64,000 bases of DNA from Mycobacterium sp. 852002-10029_SCH5224772 (lineage in GTDB: Bacteria; Actinomycetota; Actinomycetes; Mycobacteriales; Mycobacteriaceae). The notes under the pieces are model-generated. The model ran no database searches and was not told where the DNA came from. It saw nothing but the letters and a program-made list of their open reading frames with translations. Positions 1 through 8,366 of the stretch are shown here, piece by piece. Location of the stretch: the NCBI RefSeq assembly GCF_001667315.1, contig NZ_LZHT01000009.1, positions 124,001 to 188,000 of the forward strand, written 5' to 3'. Position 1 is the first letter of the stretch, and every line of letters starts with the position of its first letter. A program made the position numbers and the translations under genes.

Positions 1-518
1 GTCGCCGGGTCGTCCCCGAAACCGGTGTCGCGGCGGAAGTCCCCGATGCCGAAGGCCAGCCGGAAGGTCCCCTTGGTCGCGGCGATCTCGGTGATGCGCT
101 CCAAACCGCGTGCCGTTTCGACCAAGGCCACGATCGGCACATCGGGCAGCCGTTTCGCGGTCTCGGTAACGTGGTCGACCGATTCGACCATCGCCAGCAT
201 CACCCCGCCCACCGGCGTGGTCGCCAGGGCGGCCAGATCGTCCGCCCACCATGGGGTGCCGAAGCCGTTGATGCGGACCCAGTCGACGTTGCCGGTGGCC
301 AGCCAACTCACCACGTTGTCGCGCGCGGTGTGCTTGTCTTTGGGCGCGACCGCGTCCTCGATGTCGAAAACGACGATGTCCGCGCGGGAGTCCACCGCGG
401 ACTGGAACCGGTCGGCATGCGTGCCGTTGACCAGCAGCCAACTTCGGGCCAGTACCGGGTCGATGCGAGAGCCGATGTCCTCGGACTCGGCGGCGCTGCT
501 GTTGACCTGTTCGTACAT
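1..518 (-). CDS. CitE-like CoA-ester lyase (HpcH/HpaI aldolase family), 3' part outside window
   Basis: Reading the minus strand from the ATG at 518 gives an open frame of about 172 codons that runs off the left edge, so only the N-terminal half is present. The translation shows hallmarks of the citrate lyase beta-like fold: DIEDAV after the first strand, then VRING, then a metal-site segment VALVETARGL and GIGDF. The family cleaves or hydrolyses acyl-CoA thioesters such as citramalyl- or malyl-CoA as a Mg-dependent TIM barrel; the substrate here cannot be told. The frame stays open to a second in-frame ATG at 593, which would add 25 residues. Neither start has a strong ribosome site, so the start is uncertain. 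No partner lyase subunit is visible nearby. Confidence 0.8.
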   Translation of the reverse strand, partial: MYEQVNSSAAESEDIGSRIDPVLARSWLLVNGTHADRFQSAVDSRADIVVFDIEDAVAPKDKHTARDNVVSWLATGNVDWVRINGFGTPWWADDLAALATTPVGGVMLAMVESVDHVTETAKRLPDVPIVALVETARGLERITEIAATKGTFRLAFGIGDFRRDTGFGDDPA

Positions 519-619
519 CAGCTGATCTGTCGTCTTCTCGTGGTTGTCGATGGTGCGCGTGTGCCCCTTAACCGTAGCGATGTCCCATAACATCGGCCGG
601 GTAACCCGACCAACGACGA

Positions 620-662
620 CACGGCCGCCCGCAGAGAGTGAGGACTCGCCCGGGCGGCCGTG
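620..662. terminator. Strong GC hairpin between convergent/tandem genes
   Basis: Perfect inverted repeat CACGGCCGCCCG / CGGGCGGCCGTG, 12-bp stem with a 19-nt loop, lying just downstream (on the minus strand) of the stop at 684 of the helical protein and upstream of the CitE-like gene. No T-run follows, as is common for mycobacterial intrinsic terminators. Confidence 0.6.
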
Positions 663-683
663 CCGCCAATACTCGATGCCCGG

Positions 684-1646
684 CTAGTTGATCCCGACAA
701 CCTCCTGCGCGATCGCCGCGACACGCGCTTGAGCGGCCGAGACAACTCGCTGACGATTCTTGTTCGCCTCTTCGTAGGCGATGATCGCCCGTACATCGCT
801 TGGATTAGCGAGATCTTTGACCGCGGTCGCTGCGTCACTGACGTTGAGCTCGTCGTAGTCGGCGATGGGCAGCTCGTCGGCGTTGAGCACACCCACGGCG
901 GCGCGTGCCGAATGCAGCGCATTCGCGGTCTGCCGGGCCCCCTCGTTGCGAGTGACCTTCTCGGCCGCGTCAAGCGCGGCGTTGCGCGACGCGGTCAGCG
1001 CTTTCGCCGCCACGTCACCGGCATGAGCGCCCCGACCAATCAGGTCGTTGAACGCCGGTCGGGCGGTGCGCAGCGCATGCGCCGCCCGGTCGATTCCCCG
1101 CGTCGACCATTCGACCGGCAGATTCGCCAATCTCACGGCGGTACCGGTCGCCGCCTGTAGTGGCGTGCGACGCAACGCAGCCGGGCCGCCAAGAGCCTCT
1201 TCGGCAAGCACGGTTGTCAGCCAGTCGACGGTCGCCGAGTGGGCGGTGATCAGCCGTGACGCAAGGCTCTCAATCTCCGGAAGCTCGGCGGCGACGGCCA
1301 AAGCTTTGAGGTAGCGGGCGCGATCCAGCAGCTGATCCTCCAGCGCCAAATCGCCCAATAGCGCCTCGTCGAAAGGTTGGGCCTGCTCGGTTAGTGCCTT
1401 CACCGCCGCAGCGGCACGGCCCAGGAATCGACCGAGAACATCTGGGACACCACCCATTTCCCGGATTGCTTTAGTCAAGGCCTGCGACCGATCACGCGCG
1501 TTGGATGCATTTTGCGTCAGCTCGCGTTGCACCGCCTCCGTGCGCGCCTGCGCGATGCGGGTTTCGGCAACCTGGATTTCGGTGTTGGTCAACTGGTGAA
1601 GCACGCGCAGCTGCGCCAGCACCGTAGATTTGTCCGACGAAGTCAT
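684..1646 (-). CDS. Alpha-helical, ferritin-like domain protein (hypothetical)
   Basis: A 320-residue protein rich in Ala, Glu, Arg and Leu with no signal peptide or membrane segment, predicted by eye to be almost entirely helical. The first 160 residues have Glu/His-bearing helices such as NTEIQVAETR and AHSATVDWL, which resemble the ferritin-like annotation given to mycobacterial homologues. I cannot place a complete di-iron ligand set, so metal binding is unproven. The second half, from about residue 175, is a further helical region. It starts at an ATG preceded by AGGAGG and has a SigF-like promoter upstream on the minus strand. Its neighbours are a small secreted protein and a hemerythrin with similar promoters, which suggests a role in general or redox stress. 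Function is otherwise unknown. Confidence 0.6.
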   Translation of the reverse strand: MTSSDKSTVLAQLRVLHQLTNTEIQVAETRIAQARTEAVQRELTQNASNARDRSQALTKAIREMGGVPDVLGRFLGRAAAAVKALTEQAQPFDEALLGDLALEDQLLDRARYLKALAVAAELPEIESLASRLITAHSATVDWLTTVLAEEALGGPAALRRTPLQAATGTAVRLANLPVEWSTRGIDRAAHALRTARPAFNDLIGRGAHAGDVAAKALTASRNAALDAAEKVTRNEGARQTANALHSARAAVGVLNADELPIADYDELNVSDAATAVKDLANPSDVRAIIAYEEANKNRQRVVSAAQARVAAIAQEVVGIN

Positions 1647-1708
1647 GTATTTCCTCCTGCGTTATTTTGCTGTGGATTCGGGGGCGCGAGAGCGCCTTAA
1701 CGTTGCGA

Positions 1709-1735
1709 TTACCCACTCGCCGGCCAGGCTTCAAC
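1709..1735 (-). promoter_or_regulatory. Candidate SigF-type promoter (weaker match)
   Basis: On the minus strand GTTG, 17 nt, GGGTAA, about 65 bp upstream of the ATG at 1646. The mycobacterial SigF consensus is roughly GTTT, 15-17 nt, GGGTAT. The match is imperfect in both boxes, but two better matches serve the next two genes. Confidence 0.4.
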
Positions 1736-1839
1736 ATCGGCAGCCTGACGTGTGACACATCTCCCTCTTGTGCAGGGGACCCATAGCGGACCGGCGAATT
1801 GCTGACGGGCCAGCAAACGAAATGCTCCCGAGCGTCGAG

Positions 1840-1865
1840 GTTTCGCCGTGGCTGATGCGGGGTAG
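1840..1865 (+). promoter_or_regulatory. Candidate SigF-type promoter
   Basis: GTTT at 1840-1843 (GGTTT with the preceding base), 16-nt spacer, GGGTAG at 1860-1865, about 125 bp upstream of the small secreted protein gene. This fits the mycobacterial SigF consensus except for the last base. Confidence 0.55.
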
Positions 1866-1991
1866 TTCACCCCTCGCACGCTGCGGCCGTCGGTCGCGCG
1901 CAGCTTCCTGCGGAGACTAGAGCATCCTGGTCCCCCATTGAATCTCGGTCGGCCATCTGGACTCGATCGGGAAAAACCCTGAGGAGAAAAT

Positions 1992-2264
1992 ATGCGAAGG
2001 ACCATTGCAATCGTTTCGGCCACCGGCGCGCTGTTGTTCGGTGGTGCGGGTGTCGCCAATGCCGCGGGTCCGAGCGCTCCGGCGCCGTCGTCCACCACAA
2101 CAACGTTGGCGGACAACAACAATGACCAGCACAGTGACAATAGCGGGCTGTGGGGACTCGTTGGCCTCCTCGGCTTGGGCGGACTCGCCGGATTGATGCG
2201 GCGCAAGGACGCTGTGACTGGCACCGGCGTCGGGCCGGCCACCCCTCGCGACCGCGGCGTCTAA
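1992..2264 (+). CDS. Small secreted/anchored protein with WGxxG-type C-terminal segment
   Basis: A 90-residue protein. Residues 1-24 form a signal peptide ending VANA-AG. A Ser/Thr/Asn/Asp-rich linker follows (about 25-50), then a hydrophobic helix WGLVGLLGLGGLAGL followed at once by basic residues RRK. The order Trp-Gly, Gly-rich helix, basic cluster matches the WGxxGxxG-CTERM/MYXO-CTERM style of C-terminal sorting or anchoring signal. Here about 20 residues trail the basic cluster, so it may simply be a membrane anchor. It has a good ribosome site (GAGGAGAAAAT-ATG), a SigF-like promoter upstream and a perfect hairpin downstream, so it is probably a monocistronic stress-induced envelope protein of unknown function. 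Confidence 0.75.
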   Translation: MRRTIAIVSATGALLFGGAGVANAAGPSAPAPSSTTTTLADNNNDQHSDNSGLWGLVGLLGLGGLAGLMRRKDAVTGTGVGPATPRDRGV

Positions 2265-2280
2265 CCATTCGCTGACCCCC

Positions 2281-2316
2281 GGATCCCCGTCAAGGCTGCG
2301 TGCCTGACGGGGATCC
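2281..2316. terminator. Perfect 12-bp stem hairpin
   Basis: GGATCCCCGTCA and its exact reverse complement TGACGGGGATCC flank a 12-nt loop, 17 bp after the stop of the small secreted protein gene. Position and stem strength indicate a transcription terminator; no U-run follows. Confidence 0.65.
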
Positions 2317-2412
2317 GACCGGGTTGTCCGCCCTCTTACCGGAACACATTGCCCCCCAAAGGATCTCGTCTCGGTGCGGGCCATGGACAGCGTGCCGCAC
2401 CGTGGAGGCGAC

Positions 2413-2437
2413 GTTTGGCCGCGTACGCAGCGGGTAT
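2413..2437 (+). promoter_or_regulatory. Candidate SigF-type promoter
   Basis: GTTT at 2413-2416, 15-nt spacer, GGGTAT at 2432-2437: an exact match to the mycobacterial SigF consensus, 67 bp before the hemerythrin start codon. Confidence 0.65.
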
Positions 2438-2504
2438 ACCTCGCCAAGCCGCACACAGCCCAACGTGCGTTTGACAATTCCCAAATCCACTGGAGGTATC
2501 GGCG

Positions 2505-3071
2505 ATGGCCGAGATGATTATCCAGTCGCCCGACGAGGTCGTTGCTTTCCTGAAAGCACAGCACAACCTCATCGAGGACATGTTTGACCAGGTGCTGCAC
2601 GCTACCGATCCGAAAGCGCGTGAAGAGCCCTTCGCAGCGCTGCGCCAATTGCTGGCGGTCCACGAAACCGCCGAGGAGATGGTGGTGCATCCGCGCGCAC
2701 GTAAGGAGACCGGTGCCGGCGACGCGGTCGTCGACGCCCGCCTGACAGAAGAGCATGAGGCAAAGGAGCTGCTCTCACAGATCGAGCAGCTCGATGTCAC
2801 CTCGCAACAGTTCATCGACGAACTCACCAAGTTGCGCGAAGCCGTGCTTGAGCACGCCAAGCAGGAGGAGTCGCAGGAATTCCCGGTTCTTCAGAAGCGG
2901 CTTGACTCCGACGATCTCAAGCGGATGGGTGCGGCGGTACGCGCCGCCGAGGCCATCGCGCCGACGCACCCCCACCCCGGTGTGGAATCGGCAAAGCTGA
3001 ATTTCGCCCTCGGCCCGTTCGCCTCCATGCTCGACCGCGCCCGCGACCTCCTCGGGAAAGCTCTCGGGTAG
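2505..3071 (+). CDS. Hemerythrin HHE-domain protein
   Basis: A 188-residue soluble protein with four HxxxE repeats at H20-E24, H53-E57, H84-E88 and H117-E121, plus H62. These are the ligands of the four-helix hemerythrin fold that carries a non-haem di-iron site. The family binds O2 or NO or takes part in peroxide responses; the exact role in mycobacteria is still being defined. Residues 130-188 form an extra helical tail. The start ATG has GGAGG 11 bp upstream and a consensus SigF promoter before that. selO starts 48 bp after the stop on the same strand and may be co-transcribed, which fits a redox-stress unit. Confidence 0.88.
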   Translation: MAEMIIQSPDEVVAFLKAQHNLIEDMFDQVLHATDPKAREEPFAALRQLLAVHETAEEMVVHPRARKETGAGDAVVDARLTEEHEAKELLSQIEQLDVTSQQFIDELTKLREAVLEHAKQEESQEFPVLQKRLDSDDLKRMGAAVRAAEAIAPTHPHPGVESAKLNFALGPFASMLDRARDLLGKALG

Positions 3072-3118
3072 TACCACGACGCGATCGACGCCGCGCGATT
3101 TTCCGTAGGCTCGATCAA

Positions 3119-4582
3119 ATGAGCGTCGCGCCGGACACCACCGTTGCCCTGCAAGATCGGTTTTTCCGCGAACTGCCGGAAATGGGGGTCCGCTGGCAAG
3201 CCGAGACGTTTCCCGAGTTAGAGCTCCTCGTGCTCAATGAGCAGCTCGCTTCGCAACTCGGCCTGGACACGAGCTGGCTGCGCGGCGGCGACGGGCTGCG
3301 CTTCCTGGCGGGCAACCTGGTACCCAGCGGGGCCGCCCCCGTCGCCCAGGCCTACGCGGGGCATCAGTTCGGCGGCTTCGTCCCCCGATTGGGCGACGGG
3401 CGTGCGCTGCTGCTCGGCGAGCTCGTCGACGACGACGGGCGGCTGCGCGATATCCACCTGAAAGGTTCTGGTGCCACGCCCTTCGCCCGCGGCGGGGATG
3501 GCCTGGCGGCGGTGGGGCCGATGCTGCGTGAATACGTCGTCAGCGAGGCGATGCAAGCCTTGGGCGTGCCGACGACACGATCGCTGGCCGTGGTCGGCAC
3601 CGGTCGCCCGGTCCATCGCGAAACCACACTGCCGGGGGCCGTGCTCACCCGGGTGGCCAGCAGCCACCTGCGGGTGGGCAGCTTCCAATACGCGGCGGCT
3701 ACCGGCAACAAGGACCTGCTGCGCCGCCTCGCCGACCATGCGATCGCCCGCCACCATCCCGGCGCGGCCGACGCCGAGCGCCCGTATCTCGCATTGTTCG
3801 AAGCGGTGGTGGCCGTCCAGGCCGCGCTGATTGCACAGTGGATGCTGGTCGGATTCATTCATGGCGTGATGAACACCGACAACACAACGATCTCTGGCGA
3901 AACGATCGACTACGGACCGTGCGCCTTCATGGAGGCTTATGACCCCGACACGGTCTTCAGCTCGATCGATTTCTGGGGGCGCTACGCCTACGGCAACCAG
4001 CCGGCCATCGCCGGATGGAACCTCGCCCGCTTCGCCGAGACGCTCCTTCCGTTGCTGTCGGACAACACCGAGGAGGCCATCGCACTCGCCGAGCAGTCGT
4101 TCGGGGTGTTCCAAGCCCGCTACGACGCGGTGTGGGCCTCCGGAATGCGCGCCAAACTTGGCCTATCCGCCGAGGTCGACGCCGAATTCGCCACCGCATT
4201 GATCGAGGAACTCCTCCTTCTGCTCAAGCAGAACCACGTCGATTACACCTCGTTCTTCCGCCAGCTCGGCCAGGCGGCGCGGGGCGATGCCGAACCCGTC
4301 CGCGGACTGTTCATGGACCTTGCCGGCTTTGACGCGTGGCTGGCGACGTGGCTGGCCCTGGGTCCTGACGGCATCGCGATGGATCGCACCAACCCGATCT
4401 ACATTCCGCGGAACCATCTGGTCGAAGAGGCCCTCACGGCGGCGACGGACGGCGAGCTCGGCCCCCTGGAGCAGCTCCTCGCGGCGGTGACCGAACCGTA
4501 TGCGGAACGACCCGGTTTGGAGCGCTACGCCAGCCCCGCCCCCGAGGACTTCGGCAAGTACCAAACCTTCTGCGGCACTTGA
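3119..4582 (+). CDS. selO: SelO/YdiU-family protein adenylyltransferase
   Basis: A 487-residue SelO (UPF0061) protein. The family has a protein-kinase-like fold that binds ATP upside down and transfers AMP to Ser/Thr/Tyr of substrate proteins in the oxidative stress response. Visible landmarks are the nucleotide-binding [10 protein letters not shown] (K115), REYVVSEAM (residues 138-145), HGVMNTDN (249-256) and the metal-binding IDYGP around D264. The C-terminus ends TFCGT, with Cys where eukaryotic SelO carries selenocysteine; no in-frame UGA needs decoding. Length matches bacterial SelO. It follows the hemerythrin gene by 48 bp and is convergent with the next gene, only 2 bp away. Confidence 0.93.
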   Translation: MSVAPDTTVALQDRFFRELPEMGVRWQAETFPELELLVLNEQLASQLGLDTSWLRGGDGLRFLAGNLVPSGAAPVAQAYAGHQFGGFVPRLGDGRALLLGELVDDDGRLRDIHLKGSGATPFARGGDGLAAVGPMLREYVVSEAMQALGVPTTRSLAVVGTGRPVHRETTLPGAVLTRVASSHLRVGSFQYAAATGNKDLLRRLADHAIARHHPGAADAERPYLALFEAVVAVQAALIAQWMLVGFIHGVMNTDNTTISGETIDYGPCAFMEAYDPDTVFSSIDFWGRYAYGNQPAIAGWNLARFAETLLPLLSDNTEEAIALAEQSFGVFQARYDAVWASGMRAKLGLSAEVDAEFATALIEELLLLLKQNHVDYTSFFRQLGQAARGDAEPVRGLFMDLAGFDAWLATWLALGPDGIAMDRTNPIYIPRNHLVEEALTAATDGELGPLEQLLAAVTEPYAERPGLERYASPAPEDFGKYQTFCGT

Positions 4583-4584
4583 GG

Positions 4585-5412
4585 TTACGCTAGCTTGGCC
4601 AACTCGGCCTGTAGCTCATCGAGACGGCGGAGCGTCTGGTCGCGAGGTTCGGTGGGCAGGTCCACCAGCACGTGCTCCAGGCCCAACTCGCGATAGCCCT
4701 CGAACTCTGCCGCCGTGGCTTCGCCGCCGTGGAAGTTGATCACCGGGACGTCGTGGTCGGCGACAGCCCGGAGCTTGTCGAGCTGCCCGGCCAAGGCCTT
4801 CGCGGAAGGGGTCATCGAGAGCCAACCGGCATTGAGCCGCGCGATGCGTTTGAAGCCGGCCGGCCCCCCACCGAGATAGAGCGGCGGATACGGCTGCTGC
4901 ACTGGCTTCGGCCAACTGTAGATCGGGTCGAAGTCCACGAATTTCCCGTGGAATTCCGCCTTTTCGTGCGTCCAGATTTCGATCATCGCGTCGAGTCGCT
5001 CGTCGACCACGCGACCTCGCACCGCGGGATCCACCCCGTGGTTCGCGATCTCTTCACGCAGCCAGCCCACACCCACGCCGAAGCGAAACCGCCCCTGCGA
5101 CACCAGATCCAGCGACGCCACTTCTTTGGCCGTATGTATCGGATCGCGCTGGGGCACCAGCGCGATCCCGGTGCCCAGCACGAGCCGCTCAGTGGCGACC
5201 GCCGCCGCCGTCAGCGCAACAAACGGATCCAGCGTGCGGTAGTACTTCGGCGGAATGGGACCACCCATCGGATACGGCGTCTTCTCGCCGACCGGGATGT
5301 GTGAGTGCTCGGCAAGGAAGAGTGATTCAAAACCGCGTTGCTCGAGCGCCTGTCCCAGGTCCACCGGGCCAATGCCGTCGTCGGTAACAAATGTCAGCAC
5401 ACCGAAACCCAT
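4585..5412 (-). CDS. LLM-class F420-dependent oxidoreductase
   Basis: A 275-residue luciferase-like TIM-barrel protein. The N-terminal strand with FLAEHSHIP, the core LVLGTGIALVPQRDP, the segment SQGRFRFGVGVGW and the YPPLYLGG strand are typical of the mycobacterial TIGR03619-like F420 branch. Such enzymes use reduced F420 or FMN to oxidise or reduce diverse small molecules; the substrate is unknown. The tail converges with selO (2 bp between stops), so they are not co-transcribed. No regulator is adjacent. Confidence 0.85.
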   Translation of the reverse strand: MGFGVLTFVTDDGIGPVDLGQALEQRGFESLFLAEHSHIPVGEKTPYPMGGPIPPKYYRTLDPFVALTAAAVATERLVLGTGIALVPQRDPIHTAKEVASLDLVSQGRFRFGVGVGWLREEIANHGVDPAVRGRVVDERLDAMIEIWTHEKAEFHGKFVDFDPIYSWPKPVQQPYPPLYLGGGPAGFKRIARLNAGWLSMTPSAKALAGQLDKLRAVADHDVPVINFHGGEATAAEFEGYRELGLEHVLVDLPTEPRDQTLRRLDELQAELAKLA

Positions 5413-5461
5413 GCCGCCCAGTCAACAGCATCGCCGCTCGGCTGTCAGCGCCTCGGTCGGC

Positions 5462-5857
5462 TCAAGCCGCTGGTTCTTCGTCCGTCCGCTTGGCCGGACG
5501 TACCGCACCCCAGATGCCGACGCCGATGCCGACGACGGCGCCGCCCAGGCCGATCATTTGTTGCGAGGGCTTCAACTCGCTGTGCACGCTCATCCCGCCG
5601 ACCAGGTCGGAAACGTCGGCGCCGGCGGAGGCGAGGAACCAGCCGCGGGTGTTTTTGCCGCGCAGCGCCGCGGCCGTGAGCAGCGCTCCGATCAACGCGT
5701 CGCGATAACCCATCGACCGCAACAACAGCCGCGCCGTCGGCGTCGGCTCTTCGGGGTCGCCCCACAACTTATTCGCGCGTAGCGGATCAACGAGGAACGA
5801 AACTCCAGAGGCAAGTCGGATGGTGCCCGTAATAAGGCCGAACCGGTCGATTGACAT
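5462..5857 (-). CDS. DUF4267-like small membrane protein
   Basis: A 131-residue protein with hydrophobic stretches near residues 8-25, 52-66 and 103-119, and a short charged C-terminus (AKRTDEEPAA). The pattern RLLLRSMGYRDALIGALL resembles DUF4267-type integral membrane proteins often found in actinobacteria. No enzymatic motif is visible. It lies 49 bp upstream of the LLM gene on the same strand. Function unknown. Confidence 0.6.
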   Translation of the reverse strand: MSIDRFGLITGTIRLASGVSFLVDPLRANKLWGDPEEPTPTARLLLRSMGYRDALIGALLTAAALRGKNTRGWFLASAGADVSDLVGGMSVHSELKPSQQMIGLGGAVVGIGVGIWGAVRPAKRTDEEPAA

Positions 5858-5915
5858 GGTCTGTCAGCCTAGGAGCAAACCGCCCTCTCGCGCACGCATT
5901 CGATCCGGAAGTCGA

Positions 5916-6188
5916 TCATGGCGCAGGGCACGCGTCGGCGATCTGCAGCGCGGCCGGCCACAACACGGTGGCCAGCCCGAAGGCCGTGACGTCAGCACCG
6001 GTGGGTGACACGGCTTCTATCCGCGCCTGAATCCGCTGGGTCTGCTCGGGGTGAAAAGCAGTCCACGCGAACCCAATACAGAGATATGGAATCGCCAGCC
6101 ACACCGCCAGTTCGATCAGCGCGCCAACGCTGACCTGGTGGCCCAGGACGCGTCGAACCGGATCCATCGCATGTTCGACCCGGCCCAT
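5916..6188 (-). CDS. Small conserved membrane protein
   Basis: A 90-residue protein with two likely membrane helices (about residues 22-45 and 68-84) joined by a polar loop with HPEQTQRIQARIE. No signal peptide or catalytic motif. It begins 14 bp after the stop of the TetR-family gene on the same strand, so it is probably part of the regulator's transcript. An internal in-frame ATG at residue 7 is an alternative start. Function unknown. Confidence 0.55.
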   Translation of the reverse strand: MGRVEHAMDPVRRVLGHQVSVGALIELAVWLAIPYLCIGFAWTAFHPEQTQRIQARIEAVSPTGADVTAFGLATVLWPAALQIADACPAP

Positions 6189-6202
6189 AACCGCACTCCC
6201 AG

Positions 6203-6799
6203 CTACCGCAGCACCAGCTTCAGAGCGTAATCGACGACGGCGTCGAGATCACTGCCCAAATGACCGGCGAGCCACTCCTGGGCTAGCTCGGCCATCGCAC
6301 CGGTGTACATAGCCGCGGCAACCTCGGCGGCGACCGGATCGGAACCCGGATGAAGGCGCCAGCCCTCGGTGAGGACGCCCTGGCGCAACATGTCCTGAGT
6401 GGCGCGGCGCCGGGCGGCCAGCACCGGGTTGGTGCGCGCATCGGTGAACAGCACCCGGCCGCGGCGCGGATCGGCCGAGGAGAAGCCCAGCACCGCCGCG
6501 ATGCCGGCCCGGGTCCGGGCCCGCAGTGATTCCCCCGCCTGCTCGATGGCGGCCTCGATCACTTCGCCGAGCTGCTCGCTCACCCGGTCGTAGACCGCGC
6601 CGAGCAGATCATCGGTATCGCCGAAGCTCTCGTAGAAATACCGGGTGTTCAACCCGCATTCCCGGCACACCGAGCGCACCGAGACGGCCGCCTCGCCGGC
6701 GCTGCCGAACAGGCGATACGCGGCCTCGACCAGCAGCGCACGACGCTCGGCGCGGCGGTCCTTGAGCGGGATACCGGCCCACCGGGTGGGACTCGACAT
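6203..6799 (-). CDS. TetR-family transcriptional regulator
   Basis: A 198-residue protein with an N-terminal helix-turn-helix (about residues 18-64): RRALLVEAAYRLFG, then SVRSVCRECGLNTRYFYESF, the usual recognition-helix pattern, followed by an all-helical ligand domain. It is transcribed divergently from the MpaB/DUF2236 gene, and a long inverted repeat sits between the two start codons, so it very likely represses that gene and itself. The inducer is unknown; residues 65-198 are too divergent to predict it. Confidence 0.88.
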   Translation of the reverse strand: MSSPTRWAGIPLKDRRAERRALLVEAAYRLFGSAGEAAVSVRSVCRECGLNTRYFYESFGDTDDLLGAVYDRVSEQLGEVIEAAIEQAGESLRARTRAGIAAVLGFSSADPRRGRVLFTDARTNPVLAARRRATQDMLRQGVLTEGWRLHPGSDPVAAEVAAAMYTGAMAELAQEWLAGHLGSDLDAVVDYALKLVLR

Positions 6800-6832
6800 C
6801 CCTACAGCGTAGGTCGACGGACAGCGGGTCTT

Positions 6833-6874
6833 GTCACACCTGTAACCAAAACATATTCTGGTTACAGTCGTGAC
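6833..6874. promoter_or_regulatory. Probable TetR operator, 42-bp inverted repeat
   Basis: Two 16-bp arms, GTCACACCTGTAACCA and TGGTTACAGTCGTGAC, differ from perfect symmetry at 2 positions; the inner 9 bp (CTGTAACCA / TGGTTACAG) are perfect around a 10-bp AT-rich centre (6849-6858). It lies between the divergent starts of the TetR gene (6799) and the MpaB gene (6899). Confidence 0.75.
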
Positions 6875-6898
6875 CAGAAATCAAAAAGGGAGTGATTT

Positions 6899-7903
6899 GT
6901 GTTCCTGCCACACCAGATAGTCGGGCAGATGATCAACAAACGGCTGGACGACACCATGCGGCGGCACTTCTTCCGCGGCATGGAGTTCGCCGCGCCGGTC
7001 GGCGATCCGGGCTGGTTCGGTCCCGACAGCGCCGTGTGGCGCGTGCATTCACATCTGCCCGCGTTGATCTTCGGCTTGTATTGCGCCGCGTTCATGGAGT
7101 CCCTCGACCCATCGATCTACTGGATGGGCATGCACCATTCGCGACTGATCAAGCGCGACAGCAACGGAAACCCCATATCGCAAGTACCGCAGATCGACCC
7201 TGAGGGCGCCGCAACGCGCCTGGGCCACTCAGTGGCGTTCTTCATCGGCACCGCGTACGGATCGACGGAAACCGCCGAGCGCCTCGCGACATCGGTGCGC
7301 GCGATGCACCACACCATCAAGGGCACGCGCCCCGACGGAGCCCGCTACGACGCCGACGATCCCGAGTGGCTGCGGTGGAACTACGCGACGGTCGTCTGGG
7401 GGTTGGCCACCGCGCACGAGCTGTATCACCCAATGCCGTTGCGCGGCAAGAAACTCGACCGGTACTACGGCGAGTTCGTCCGGGTAGGACACGCTCTGGG
7501 CGGCACCGACCTACCGACCACCAAGGCCGAGACGCTCGAATGCCTGGAATCGTACTTGCCGAAACTGGCTGTCACCCACGGGAAAGCGATGGGTACCGGC
7601 CCCAACCTCGCCATGCCGCAGGCCGCCGTCGACTGGGCCATTCGCGACACCATGCCGAAATGGGCCAAGCAACTCCTCCAGCACCGTGATTGCAACATCA
7701 TCGAACGCACCGCCCGTCGCACCGCGGTGTGGTCAATCATCAACGGGATCAACGCCGCGTCGGGCACGCCACCGGAGTTCCGGCAGGCCCAGGCCAGGGT
7801 CAAGGGAGGCACCACGGTTCCCCACACCGTGCCGACCTACGTGCTGGGCACCGACCAGGTTCGCACCCGCTCCGAGGTGGAGTTCAGCTTCCAGTCGGTG
7901 TAG
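6899..7903 (+). CDS. Oxygenase MpaB family (DUF2236) protein
   Basis: A 334-residue member of the latex-clearing/MpaB-like family, haem-type oxygenases of mostly unknown substrate. The pattern DSAVWRVHSHLPALIFGLYCA near the N-terminus, FIGTAYGSTETA, the central NYATVVWGLATAHELYHP and a C-terminal helix bundle fit the family. The start is GTG at 6899, preceded by AAGGGAG. Expression is probably controlled by the divergent TetR protein through the inverted repeat 25 bp upstream of the start. It ends 5 bp before the convergent DUF732 gene. Confidence 0.8.
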   Translation: MFLPHQIVGQMINKRLDDTMRRHFFRGMEFAAPVGDPGWFGPDSAVWRVHSHLPALIFGLYCAAFMESLDPSIYWMGMHHSRLIKRDSNGNPISQVPQIDPEGAATRLGHSVAFFIGTAYGSTETAERLATSVRAMHHTIKGTRPDGARYDADDPEWLRWNYATVVWGLATAHELYHPMPLRGKKLDRYYGEFVRVGHALGGTDLPTTKAETLECLESYLPKLAVTHGKAMGTGPNLAMPQAAVDWAIRDTMPKWAKQLLQHRDCNIIERTARRTAVWSIINGINAASGTPPEFRQAQARVKGGTTVPHTVPTYVLGTDQVRTRSEVEFSFQSV

Positions 7904-7907
7904 CCGC

Positions 7908-8249
7908 CTAGCCGGCGCCGGGCGTGGTGACCGGCTGCCCCAGGTGCTGGGGGCAGTAAGCACTCGCCGCGATCATGGTGAACTGGGCGGCGCCGTCCAC
8001 CGTGAAACCTGGATTGCTCGACGACACGTTGTGGATGACGTCGACCTGGGCGTGGCCCTGGTCCATCAGTTCGCATGCCCTTTTGCCCACCCCGACGGCG
8101 GTGGCCGGGCTCTGATAGGTGATGCCGGCCTTGCTGAGGGCGGCCAGGAAGCTCGCATCGGATCCCGAACTGCCGGCCGGATCGGCATGTGCAGGCGTGG
8201 CCACACCGATCACGGCGACGACGCCCACAAGCACTCCAAGGATGCGCAC
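7908..8249 (-). CDS. Secreted DUF732 protein
   Basis: A 113-residue protein with a signal peptide (residues 1-22, cleavage after AHA) followed by the mycobacterial DUF732 domain: FLAALSKAGI, then VGVGKRACELMDQGH, then AAQFTMIAASAYCPQH. Two Cys in the mature part are placed to form a disulfide. DUF732 proteins are small exported helical proteins of unknown function, abundant in mycobacteria. Convergent with the MpaB-like gene. Confidence 0.85.
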   Translation of the reverse strand: MRILGVLVGVVAVIGVATPAHADPAGSSGSDASFLAALSKAGITYQSPATAVGVGKRACELMDQGHAQVDVIHNVSSSNPGFTVDGAAQFTMIAASAYCPQHLGQPVTTPGAG

Positions 8250-8366
8250 TGCTCCATCTTCGTATACAGCGGTGGTCCGGGCACCGGCAGCCCCGGCCTG
8301 CGGCGTGGTTGTGGTACACAGTGGCTATGTCCGCGCTGACCCGCCAACATCGTTGAAAGCCCCAGC

